Shown piece after piece: positions 48,701-59,258 of a stretch of 64,000 nucleotides of DNA (position 1 is the first letter of the stretch; the number at the start of each line of letters is the position of its first letter). Both the position numbers and the translations under genes were made by a program. The DNA is from Nectonema munidae (taxonomy: Eukaryota; Nematomorpha; Nectonematoida; Nectonematidae). The notes below the pieces were generated by a model. The model saw only the letters and a list, made by a program, of their open reading frames with translations. It was not told where the DNA came from and made no database searches. The stretch lies in assembly GCA_030549495.1 (NCBI GenBank), contig JAUIRK010000106.1, positions 577,001 through 641,000 of the forward strand, in the 5' to 3' direction.

Positions 48701-51700
48701 AGAGATTGTCTGATACAGTTAATTATTTTGTGATGATGGTTCTAATTCTTTCAAACAAATAATAATATATTGTATAATTATATTATTTAGTGTAAACTCA
48801 TGCAAGCGGTTCTTCAGCCTTTTGATTTTGCACGTTTGTAATAAATGTATACATAAATTTATTTATTTGATTCAATAATAACTACTTAAAACTCTGTTTG
48901 TTTCAGTACAGCTTTCACTTCTATATGGAAGTTGTTTTTTTGTTCTTTACATTTCATTTTTTTTTTAATAAACTTCTTCTTCTTCTTCTTAATACAAATG
49001 CTAATCACAACACACATTGAAATTTCATTTATTGAGAAAGATAATGCAATAATTGCTTTAGATATGGCACGATTACAGACTCACATGGAATCCAAAAGAA
49101 TATGGGGGTGTTGAAAAGATTCTGCTTCCATCAACCAAAATCTGGACGCCTGATATCGTCCTGTATAACAAGTATCCATCATTAATCCTTCTTTGCATTC
49201 ATTCACTTCCCTGTACCTTTGAAAGGATGCTGCCTTTGCAATTCAATTGAACTATGTTAGAGAACTTGAAATCTCATTACTACTGCATTAGACAATTTTG
49301 AGCAATTTTTATCTCATGTATTTGTGGAGACGTATTTTAAACAAAAATATTATCTTTGTTTTTGTAGAGTAGAACACTGCTCGGTTATTAGAGGCACCGT
49401 TAACATATCCCCGCCTGGAATCATAACGAAGTGCTTTATACCTTTTCTTTACTTTTTTCCATACAATATATTGGGCATGGGGGTATTTGTCCTAGATCCC
49501 ATTTTCCAATACCTGGTCCATTGATGCTTATTAATTTTAAGAAATATCAGAGAAGCCCAAGGCATGCTTTTATTTTTATGAAAAAACGAGACTCCAATGA
49601 GATGAAAAGCATGGAGTCCATTATGTTCATACATTCCATTTATATACATTCCAAAAATAAAAATAATTTATAATTTAGTTCATACATTCCATACATTGTT
49701 CATACATTCCATTTATTTAAGGTCTCATTGTTAAGCTGTTTTGTATTAAAAAAATATAGGTATGCATTCGATCGTGTATTAATAACCCTCTTAGTGACTG
49801 GGAGAGTTTAGCCCCCCTCCACCTCATCAGCTAAAATTCATATTGTACAAAATTGGCTTCATTTTAATGCCTTCAAAATTTGTGACGTTTCCTAAAATCG
49901 TTAGATGCATCTTTTGATACTATTTTCATGGTAGTTGATGAGCTTATCATGTCAAAAACTGTCAATCAAAATCAAATGTACATTCTTTTCAACAAAATTT
50001 TTATATTATAATGTCTATGACTTATAACTTAGTTTTATTACACTCTTGAAAATTGATAATCATATATATGTTGGAACACACCACGCATATATATACATAT
50101 TTTTCCAATAAACATGGCAACTTTGTAGCGAATGTCAATCAAAAATTTGATTGATGATAAAATTGCTTACGAAAACATTCATTCAAAATTTTAAAATTAA
50201 TTTTTTCTATCAAATTGACCATGCTGATTTCATTTCTCAACTTCCATTATGGCGTGAAAATTTATGAAAGTATCAATCAAATTTGCGGTTTTCGCCTGAA
50301 AATTGTGTCCAAAAATATTATTCAAATTCTAAATAAAATATATTTTTTTATACTAAATCAATAATGATGATTTTATTTCTTTACTCAATTTTTGCAATCA
50401 TGGTGTCAAAGTGTCTAAAAGTATTAATCAAGTTTGCCGTTTACATCTGAAATTTTTCTCCAAGAATATTATTTAAATTTTTATTTTTTTTATATTAAAT
50501 TAACAACATTTTAATCTATTTTTCATTATTATTACATTTTAACAAATTTTAATTTATTTTTTATAGTAAATCACCAACAATTTATTTTTTTTATTGTAAA
50601 TCAACAACGCTGACTTCATTTTACTCTATTTTCGTAATTAGGGTGTGAAAAATTGTGAAAGTGTCAATAAAATGTGTGGTTTACGTCTGAAAATTATAAA
50701 TATGAATATTATTCAAATTTAAAAAAAATACACATTTTTATACTAAATGAAGCATGTCAATTTAAATTCTGGAGTCATTTTTTTCAATTTGGTTTTCAAA
50801 ATATTTCAAAGTGTGAATCAATTTTGAGGTTTACTTCTGAAACTCCAAGAATATTAATTAAATTTTAAACCAATTATATTTTTTAAACCAAATTGACCAT
50901 GCAAATTTCAACTCTTAATTCTGTTTTAGCAACTATGATTTGGAAGTGTCTAAAAGTATTTGCAGTTTACGTCTCTAAAAGTCTCTCCAAAAAAATTTCC
51001 CCCCATTTTAAAAAAAAAAATTTTTTAAAAAAAGTTGAAAAAAAAAAATTGATTTCCTCACCTCTTTTTTTAAATTGAGAAAAAAAAAATAAAATTATAT
51101 TTGGGGGAAAAAAAAAATTATTTAAAATATTTATTCTCAATAAAATTAATTTTTTATAATAGGATTTCATTTTTGGACTCCGTTTTCGTAATTAGGATGT
51201 GAAAATGGCAATCAAATTTTTATTTTCGCCTGAAAATTTTCTTCAAAAACTTTTAATATTTTTAAACTAAATTGACCAAGCTGAAACCATTTGTTGACTA
51301 AGTTTTTACCATTACTGTGAAAAAATGTTTCTAAGTACAAATAGATTTGTGATGTAGGCATAAATTTACTTCCATATTTTAAATAAAATATATTTTTTAT
51401 TTTTTTATTACCATCCTGACTTCATTTGAGGACTTAGTTAGGGTGCAAGAATGCGTGGATTATGAATAAAGTTTGACATTTCAGAAAAAACAAATTCTGA
51501 AAAAAAATTCTATTTTCTCAAAAAATTGATTTTTGATTTAAAATCACTATTAAAATTTTGATTGAGAATAAAATTCTGAATAAAAATATCCCTCATTTTA
51601 ATACAATATTGTCCATTTTTTCATTTCTGTACTTCTTTTTAGTCATTATCAGTTTAAAAATGGGAGAAAGTATCAATCGAATTGGCAAAAATCAGTTTTT

Positions 51701-54700
51701 TTCCAAAAAATCATTTGTCAAGTTTTTTCTCACAGTCGTTATTTATTATAGTACATTTAAGTATGCGAGAAGTAAGGGAACTGAAGGCACATTGAAATGA
51801 GAACGCATGATCATAAGAAAAATATAATAGTAACACGTTTAATAAAGTGCTTTTATATCGTGGATATAATAATCCTTTCAGGAGCTATATAGTGTTAAGA
51901 AACAAGTATGTAATTATTCTTCACGGAAGATATACCGTTTTCCAATGAAATAGGAGTTGGTTTAAAAATCTAGTGTTGAGATATTCAAAAAACATCTTAT
52001 CTGTGAAGAAGAAGCTTCTACATTGTGAATCAAAAATCTTTAAGCCTTAATCTTATTATTTAATATTTCAAACATATCAATTGACTAAAAAAGTGATCTA
52101 AAATTTTAAAACAGTTAGAGTTACTATATATATATGACAGACACCGATAGATGAAGATATAGCTATTCTCAAAATAATTTAATAAATGTGAATCAAATTT
52201 GACAAATTTTTTCCTTCTTTGTGAATTAGTGAATATTTTAGAAGTAGAAAAGTACATAGATTGCACCAAATGAATTGTAAAGCTACCAAGGTAAGATTAG
52301 TTTAGAATTAAGAGCAAAATTAGATATCATATAAAGTATGGGAAAATGAAGTAAACTAGAAGCGGAGAGCGTATTTGTAAGCAAAACAATAGAGGTCCGA
52401 TTTAGATTTATAGTTCAAAGCGCCCTCTTTAATTAGTAAACTAAGGAAAGGATAAAATAGAGAACACGAATCAAACCAAGGAGGGCCAAAGTCCTCGGTT
52501 TAGTTAGATTAGCAGCCAGTAATATTCCCCACCATGTAATATTACAACGATTTTTATAAAAATTTTATTGCTGAATTTATTATTTATCATTAAATATATT
52601 GTAATATTAAATAACCCATATATAAGCTTATTGAAAATTTTTATGAGAATTAACATTTCTAATTTTATGAGCTTTTATCTAACATGCTCTCAGGTCGCTT
52701 TATTCAAAAATTTGGTCCCATTCCTATTAATGAGATGGATAAAATCTTTATTATATCAAGAAAGAAAATTATTTTATTGATTAAAAGTTAATTCAGTGTT
52801 GAACTAAGTAAATATATAACCACAATGAAATGTAGTTTTTATTACATGTGTATATATTGTCAAAAATAATGTCATGATGAAATAGAGAAAGATCGATTTG
52901 CAAAATGGGGCGAAAATTATTCAAAAATATCTAATCACAAATTAACCAAAGTTAAACAGTAACCGCAATTTAAACCTTTGACAAAAGTATTTTGAGAATT
53001 ATATTGAGCATGTTCGATTTGCTGTGTGTTTGCCATTAAGTCCCCTGTGAAAGCTAATTTACTGACAGGTAAAATATTTTGGGTGAATTAATCATCAAAA
53101 GTTGGTTTATTAAATAAATTGAAACAATATTAAGCCAAAAAATGTGGAATTTATAATATATTTTCAAGTCTATATATTTTGCATTGATTGACAGGTTTGA
53201 TTAATTTTCATGAAAAATATATGACACCATCAGATTCACAATCAATTATTTAGTGGGTTAACGCGAGATTTTGTAAAAAAAATTCAATTTTTTAAGAAAA
53301 AAAAGGAGGGGCTAAAATAGCCCCCCCCCTCGTCTCTGAAGAAATGAAAATAGCCTGTCACGAAAATAAAAATATGTAACATATGGTTTGAAAAAAAGTT
53401 AGGTGATGATTAGACGTAAATAATTATATAAAATAGCTGAATGGTTATGGATTTTGAGACCAGGTATGTGTGCGTTCAAAGTTTATATTAAAAATTCAAA
53501 GCGGGTACAGACAGATTGGCTCAAATAAATTTGGGCGTGGAGTACTCTAAGCCATAATTATTAATTTTTTTCATATATTTTATTGTGACCTAGCAATGCG
53601 GGAGGGGAGACAAGTGTTCGCATTAACCGTGTCAAACACTTGAACGACCAGCTAACTGCGATATCTCTCATTTTGAATGTATATGTCCTTATTTTATATA
53701 TTTCTTACAGGTCAAAATTAGTTTAAATCTTCAAAATAATTACTTTTTTAATTTTTTTTTTGCAAACTTACTTTTACTTTCTTCCATATCTTTTTAATGA
53801 TATTTAAACGAATTTTTCATAACCTATGATTTCTACTTTTGAAAGTTTTGGTAAAAAATTTCGGTTGTTCAACTGTCGGATCCTAATGATAAAGATCTGA
53901 AATTTTATGCTGTTTGACTTGATATCGTAGTGAAAATAATCCGAAAGAAGATCTTTGCTATTCCTTGATCTTCTTTCAAGTTATATTTTGAATGTCATGA
54001 GAGGAGATGTCAAATATCAGATTAAAAAACAAGTTCCAATTCTTTTAAGTTAATCTTGTCCCAAAATGACGTCAACACATTCCCTTTTATTTATTTTAAA
54101 GAGCAAAAAGTTGATTGATCTTTGTTTACGAATATTTTTATGCTTTACCCAGTGCCAATGGAAGCTACACGGTGACACACATGACTAAAGTGAATGTTTT
54201 CTTCAATGGCTCTGTCGTATGGATCCCGCCAGCAATATACAAGAGTTATTGCGACATAGACATGAAGTACTTTCCGTTTGACATCCAAACCTGCGCTCTC
54301 AAGTTTGGACCGTGGTCGTATGATAACACAGAAGTACCTTTTAACATACAAAATTCCTTTTCATTTGCACTCAATCAAAAAGGTTTTGCTTACACTCACA
54401 CTTTCCTTGTGGATTTATGAAGCAGATAACTACCTTTTACGAATTACATGATATTTTAAGCTCACGGGCATAATATTCAAGTAAACCAACTTATAAACTA
54501 CGTCTACTGAGCTCTTTAATTTTTAAATATACCATTTTAAGTTCTAATTTGTCATTTTGCATTTCTACTTTGTTAAATGCTTTTTTCTTATTTGTTTTTT
54601 ATCGAAGTTAGTTCTACAAGCTCGCCATATCTGACAGTCCCGATTTTATGCTCCAAAGTTAAAAAATATCGTTATTTGATTTTTTGTTTGTTAGTAAAAA

Positions 54701-57218
54701 TTTCATTTAAAAATATTTTCATATACACCCATAAAATTATATATATATATCAAAAAAATATTTCAATCTATCTGAAAATACGTAAAGAAAATGTTTATGA
54801 GACAGCATGAATAAATGTGCATAAATCCATCCAAGAGAAGTGAGGAGAAAAGAGTGTCGTAGCGTTGTTAAGTTTTTTAAAAAGATATCAGAGTGGTCGA
54901 AAAGGCATTCATTATTTTTAATGAAATGAAAATTTTACTTGGTACTTTCATTTAACATTTGTTAAAAACTTATAAAAGTAAAATACAGGTTATACTATCA
55001 GGTTATAAAATTTTCTCTTAAAGTTTCAATAAAATTTAAAAAAATAAAATAAAAATTAATCCTAAAATAAATCTTGAAAAAGGTAAATAAATAGAAATTG
55101 AAAGTCTAAAATGTTTGGAAGAAAATTTGCTACAAACCTTAAATATATGAAATAGCTATTCCCTAAGTGACAAGGCATAAATACAGGATAATGAAATAGC
55201 TTATTTTTAAATTCTTGCCAGCATTACTGCCTCTGATCAACTATATCTCAAACTCAGCGGAAATTAATAAAAAAATAAGATTTTGAACAAGACTTAACCT
55301 TAAAACAAGAAAAGTAATATTTATAGTCTAATTACAAGCCTTCTTAATAATAAAAATAAAGATAATGGAATTGAGAGAATACAAAATTATCTTTATACCT
55401 GGATGTGCTCCCTTGATAGAAGTATATTTTAGTAATCCTATACTTAATTTTTAATCTTCAGAAAAATATCTAAAAAGTTGTTTAAAATAGGGGTAAAATT
55501 TTCATTTACCAAATTTTTTGCAGCAGATAGAGGATGGTGTGCACGAAATGATAGCAAGGAAATTTTAAAGAGAATATCGTGGGAGTCGACGCTTAATAAA
55601 ATTGAGGAGTTGGAAAAATGTTTGTAAGCATATGGAGTGACCGTTCTTTAGTCAAAGTCGAGAGCGAAATGTTGGCGTGAAATATAATAAATATAGTTTT
55701 TAAGTATTTAGAGTCGGATTCGGTTTTTACGAGTCAGAATCGGAATCGAAGTCGGATATTTTCGCTCCAAAGCACCAGCCTTGAATTAAAATAAACATTT
55801 CACCTTTTAAGCTCTTCAAGGGGATAAAGAGAGAATGAAATTGTTTAGGTGGAAGTGATTCACGTTAACGAAGGCAAAAACAAGTATGGCAATTACGTAG
55901 TAGGGATTGACCTTTCAGAGTTTCACCTGTCTGCTGAATGGGATCTCCTGGATGTGCCAGCAGTGCGCAACAGAGGCCTCTATCCCTGTTGTGTCAAGCC
56001 TTTCATGGACATCACATTTTACATAACGATGCGTCGCAAGTCTCTCTTCTACACCATGAACCTCATCATTCCCTGCATCGTAATTGCTTTCTTGGGTAAA
56101 CAATTCTCTATTCTTTTTGTTGTCGGTGTTAAAGGTTAGCGTAGAGGTGGGGAGTCCCCATGCGGGCTTTAAAGTTTTTAAATGTGATCCTTGAAAACGT
56201 GATTCTATAAGTTACAAATGTGTTTATTAGGCTCATTTAATATTAATTTTTATTATTCTTGTGAATCAACATTTTCTTACTTGAACTCAGGCCTGTAGAC
56301 AGAGAAGGCAAGGGGAGGGTGGGGCTAAGCCCCCCTAACTAAGATAGAAAGCCCCCCTTATATATTTCTTCTTCAACTTTGTTTTCATATCATAGGATTT
56401 TTACCTTTATTTTATGACCCTGTCTAATGCGACATCTGACTGTATTTAAGGTTTTATCCAATATTATTTACCTTTTATTCACGTCTTAATTAAATAACTA
56501 TCTTTTTTTGTCACAGTTTTGCAATGGCTACAAGCGGTTTTTTAAATTTCATATATTAAAAGTATTTTTATATTTAAATAAAAATTGAAAAAAAATTTCT
56601 CAGTTTTCTTCCTGCTTTATGTTTAAATCAACAATTGATTGTTGATTCTCTTCCTGCCAAAATGTTTCGAGAAGAACATCAAGAAGTATGCTGTGAAAAT
56701 GATGTTGAAGATAATATCACTGATTTGAATAAAGACAGTAGATCCTGTCCAATTATAAATTTTCCAAAAAATTTGGATTCACGTTCATTTCAGAAAAACT
56801 GGTACAATTTATATTCTTGGCTTGAATACTCAGTCATGAAAGACGCTGCTTTTTGCTTTCCCTGTAGACTTTTTGCCAAAATTAATCAAAGAGACACAGC
56901 TTTCACTTTGAATGGCTTTTCTAACTGGAAAAAAGCAAATGAACGAAACAAAGGATTTTTCTAAAATGTTTTTTTTTTCCCCCCCAAAAATTTTTTTCCC
57001 CCCCCTCTTTTTAAACTTTTCCTTCCCCCGCTTGTGTAAAAAATTTTATTATTATTTTAATTCAACCCAAAAAAAAATAGAAAAATTTTGGGAAGAAATA
57101 TTGATTGTGAGGGTGGGGGTGGGGGCCTTAAAAAAAAAACCCCTTTTTAAAAAAAAAGCAAAAAAAAAAGTCATTTTTTGGATCTAAATTTTTTTTTTTT
57201 TATTTTATTTTTATTAAA

Positions 57219-57256
<38 letters not shown>

Positions 57257-57557
57257 TTTTGTTGTTTTTTTTTTAAAAAAAAAATATTTTTTTTATTTTT
57301 TTTAAAAAAAATATTTTTCTTTTTTTTTTTAAAAAAAAATTTTTTTGGGGGGGGGTGAGAAAAATTTTTTTTTAAAAAAAAAGAAAAAAGGGGGGAGTAA
57401 AAAAATTTAAAAAAAAAAAAAAAAAGGGAGATGGAAAAAAATTGGGGGGGGGGGGGGGTTGGGGGGTGGGGTTTCTTTTTTTTTTTTTTTTTTTGGGGGG
57501 CGTTGTTTTTTTTTTTTGTTTTTTTTTTTTTTTTAAAGGGGGGGGGGGGGGGGGGGG

Positions 57558-57600
<43 letters not shown>

Positions 57601-59258
57601 AACATTTTCAGATGACTTGTATAGACGTCGCAAAACGGGCGTACAAATTGTTTAAAATCGAAGCATTATAAATGTTATACTATATAAAAAATTAACTTTA
57701 AAATTTTATTTAAATAAAGTAGATTTTTGATAAATCCATAAATTTGAAGTAAAAAAAGATAATTTTACAAAAATATTCAAAAGAAACCAAGTCTCTATTT
57801 TCACAGCCATGTAAAAATAGAGTGTCTAAAAAAACCTTTTTTTTTTTTTAAAAAAAAAAAATTTTAGGGGGAAAATTTTTTTTAAAAAAAAATATAAAAA
57901 AAAAATTATAATATAAGAGAAAAAAAAAAAAAAAAGGGGGGGTTTTTTTTTTTTATTGGGGGGGGGGGTTTTCTTCTTTTTTTTGTTATTTTTATAAACT
58001 TCAGCTCCAAATGCATCCTTATTTTTATGCATCAGTGTTCTCAATGTTATTTCATCCAAAATCTATAAATCAAAAGAGGTTTCCTTTTATTTTATATCGC
58101 ATCTTCAAATACATAACCTTATAATATCGAAATCAGTTTAACCTGATCAAATAGTCAATAAATCTTAAGAGAGAGGCCTTCCATAATTTTATATCAGCTC
58201 TTCAAAATACATAGCATTTTAAAGATGCATCCACTATTCTAAGCTAAGGCTATGCATATAAATATATATCATTATCTTTAGAGAATAGAGATCCTAGTTA
58301 GAATTAGTAATACTACACACCTTGATATGTTATGTATGCATTATATACACGCAAATTTCTTCGGAGTGTTTTGATGCCACGCATAAACATTTAAACGTTA
58401 GTTTACAAATCGCTATGTGTTGATAGAAAAATAAATGAGCACAGTTCACACAATTGCAATTTATTTGTCTACAAAACAACGCATGCTTTATGTTTTAAAA
58501 GGGAAGAGTTTACAATGCAAATAAAGTCGGGTTTTCTTCAAATGTAGATGATATACGCATTAAATCTAAAATAAAATCAACTCTTGAGCTATACGAAGGA
58601 ATCAATTTTTCTTTCAAAGTTAACTGGATGCGCAGTCTGCTTTTTCAAAATTTAAACTAAATTTTTAAATCATGAAAATTCCCAATCGAACATTTTTAAA
58701 ATCGGAATCCTACAAATATTTAGTGCCTTCCTATCATGAATAGAAACACAATAATTTTAAATTATTTTCTTGGCTACAAAAATCAACCTAATGTTAAATA
58801 GATATTATACTCTTTGAAAAATTAATGAGAAATCGAAGAACGAATAAGGTTTGAGGTGTTTGGAACCACTTGAATCTAACATTTATTTCTTGAATTAAAG
58901 TGACAAAGAATGTTTTCTTCTTAAAAATGATCAGCCTTATGATGTTTGTAGAAGAAACTTATTTTTTCGGTATTTCAGCGGTTGTAGTGTTCAACTTGCC
59001 TGCTGAGAGCGAGGAAAAAATCACGCTGTGCATCTCAATTCAAGTGTCGCTGACCGTTTTCTTCCAGTTCATCTTCGAAACAGTTCCGCCCACAAGCCAG
59101 TCCGTTCCGTTAATGGTAAAGTACCTACTTTTCACGATGGTTCTTGTTGGCATGTCCGTCTTGATGACAGTCATCACAATCAATTATTACTACCGTTCTA
59201 ACACGAGTCGCGATGTTTCCCTCTTTCTCAAGAAAGTCTTTATCAACATTCTTCCAAA
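45593..59258 (+). CDS. nAChRalpha: Nicotinic acetylcholine receptor alpha subunit, spliced, 3' part outside the window
   Basis: Six exons (45,593-45,778; 45,841-45,885; 49,062-49,171; 54,153-54,333; 55,849-56,095; 58,979-59,258) join in frame into about 349 residues. In order: signal peptide ([12 protein letters not shown]), N-terminal helix ([15 protein letters not shown]), loop D ([11 protein letters not shown]), loop A (TPDIVLYNN), the 13-residue Cys-loop ([15 protein letters not shown]), loop B Trp (GPWSYD), loop C with the vicinal Cys pair (YPCC) that defines alpha subunits, M1 ([13 protein letters not shown]), M2 and M3. A glycosylation motif NGS precedes the Cys-loop. This is a ligand-gated cation channel of the postsynaptic membrane, assembled as a pentamer. 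The M3-M4 loop and M4 were not found before the right edge. M2 residues are unusual. Confidence 0.96.
45841..45885 (+). CDS. nAChRalpha: Receptor exon 2: 45-bp exon
   Basis: Reads [15 protein letters not shown]. The preceding intron is only 62 bases. A 45-bp exon at this spot is the classical size in vertebrate nicotinic receptor genes. Phase 0 on both sides; donor GTAACT. Confidence 0.94.
45886..49061. other. Receptor intron with LINE
   Basis: Contains loosely repeated phrases at about 46,555-46,655 (variants of TTGGACCAATT and TTAGAC.AAT), a copy of a dispersed repeat (47,036-47,115) and the LINE at about 47,430-48,991. Confidence 0.6.
47430..48991 (+). mobile_element. 5'-truncated CR1/Jockey-like LINE with (CTT)n tail
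   Basis: The reverse transcriptase is readable from [20 protein letters not shown] (47,460) through [20 protein letters not shown] and LCFADDIT (the FADD catalytic box, near 47,740). It then changes frame near 47,795 and continues as [35 protein letters not shown] and [11 protein letters not shown] to a stop at 48,608-48,610. A 3' untranslated part ends in AATAAA and (CTT)n at 48,973-48,991. One visible frame break; the endonuclease half is missing. Relatively young. Confidence 0.9.
49062..49171 (+). CDS. nAChRalpha: Receptor exon 3: 110-bp exon with loops D and A
   Basis: Reads [19 protein letters not shown], then [13 protein letters not shown]; phase 0 in, phase 2 out. Acceptor ATTGCTTTAG, donor GTATCC. 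110 bp is the conserved size of this exon in nicotinic receptors. Confidence 0.95.
50100..51720. repeat. Diverged tandem array, period about 125-150 bases
   Basis: A phrase of the type TATCAATCAAATTTGCGGTTT followed by a CGTCTGAAAATT block recurs near 50,135, 50,271, 50,421, 50,661, 50,811, 50,955, 51,207, 51,339, 51,462 and 51,670. Between copies lie TACTAAATTGACCATGCTGA-like and TTTTCGTAATTAGGGTGTGA-like blocks. Spacing is mostly 123-152 bases; two longer gaps fall where extra or corrupted sequence is present. Confidence 0.75.
50990..51120. other. Homopolymer-dominated stretch, probably assembly error
   Basis: Runs of A, T, C and G of 5-12 bases follow one another almost without mixed sequence, inside the tandem array. 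Same style as 56,960-57,600. Confidence 0.6.
51800..53300. other. AT-rich interior of the 49,790-53,345 element
   Basis: No coding signal or repeat recognised beyond (TA)n at about 52,122-52,133. Confidence 0.4.
53434..53480 (+). mobile_element. Possible tRNA-like SINE head
   Basis: TAGCTGAATGGTTATGGATT resembles an A box, and GTGTGCGTTCAAAGTTT a worn B box about 40 bases later. Single copy in the window, so weak. Confidence 0.3.
54153..54333 (+). CDS. nAChRalpha: Receptor exon 4: Cys-loop and loop B
   Basis: 181 bases; its first T completes the Asn of LYNN. Reads [20 protein letters not shown], then [19 protein letters not shown] and [14 protein letters not shown]. Acceptor GCTTTACCCAG, donor GTACCT. 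Both Cys-loop cysteines and the loop B Trp are present. Confidence 0.95.
54334..55848. other. Receptor intron with a dispersed-repeat copy
   Basis: AT-rich. Copy of a dispersed repeat at about 55,612-55,790 (see repeat entry). Nothing else recognised. Confidence 0.5.
55612..55790. repeat. Dispersed repeat family (GTAAGCATATGGAGT / TATTTAGAGTCGGATT)
   Basis: TTTGTAAGCATATGGAGTGA recurs at 47,053 as TTTGTAAGCATATGGAGTTA, with similar downstream sequence. The block TTTAAGTATTTAGAGTCGGA recurs at about 30,298 as TTTAAGTATTTAGAGTTGGA. Three partial copies make a dispersed family, class unknown. Confidence 0.6.
55849..56095 (+). CDS. nAChRalpha: Receptor exon 5: loop C and M1
   Basis: 247 bases, phase 0 in and phase 1 out. 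Reads [20 protein letters not shown], then [30 protein letters not shown] and [17 protein letters not shown]. Acceptor TTGTTTAG, donor GTAAAC. The YPCC pair marks an agonist-binding alpha subunit. Confidence 0.96.
56289..56964 (+). mobile_element. ZMYM1-type hAT fragment with TTF zinc finger
   Basis: The start AGGCCTGTAGACAGAG resembles a hAT end. The frame 56,635-56,964 encodes [20 protein letters not shown], then [15 protein letters not shown] and [17 protein letters not shown], the TTF-type finger at the front of ZMYM1/DUF4371-like hAT proteins. Coding stops where the homopolymer block begins, so the remaining domains are lost or hidden by assembly error. Confidence 0.75.
56960..57600. other. 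Homopolymer block, probably corrupted assembly
   Basis: About 640 bases made almost only of long runs of T, A, G and C, for example G runs of 18 and A runs above 30. Open frames here are Phe/Lys/Gly/Pro runs without biological sense. It lies inside the receptor intron 56,096-58,978. Confidence 0.75.
57830..57985. other. Second homopolymer block
   Basis: Same style as 56,960-57,600, separated from it by about 230 bases of normal AT-rich sequence. Confidence 0.65.
57986..58978. other. End of the receptor intron
   Basis: AT-rich; nothing recognised before the M2-M3 exon acceptor TCGGTATTTCAG. Confidence 0.45.
58979..59258 (+). CDS. nAChRalpha: Receptor exon 6: M2 and M3
   Basis: 280 bases, phase 1 in, phase 2 out before strong donor GTGAGC. 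Reads [14 protein letters not shown]2 ([19 protein letters not shown]), [13 protein letters not shown]3 ([19 protein letters not shown]) and then [15 protein letters not shown] and VFINILPK. In prime numbering M2 has Thr2', Ser6', Gln8', Val9', Val13', Gln16' and Glu20', with Glu at -1' and -2'. Confidence 0.95.

Larger units (their letters stand above)
49790..53345. mobile_element. Element with CCCTC/TTTAGCCCC inverted ends enclosing a tandem array
   Basis: The left end CCCTCTTAGTGACTGGGAG, then TTTAGCCCCCCTCC, is matched in inverse orientation at the right (TTTCTTCAGAGACGAGGGGG, then TTTAGCCCCTCC). No transposase frame lies between. The interior from about 50,100 to 51,720 is a diverged tandem array. 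Ends are approximate and no duplication was identified. Confidence 0.5.

Noticed and set aside
57214-57655. Open frames of Phe, Lys, Gly and Pro on both strands
   Set aside because: They arise from homopolymer runs, probably assembly error, and have no codon or domain signal.
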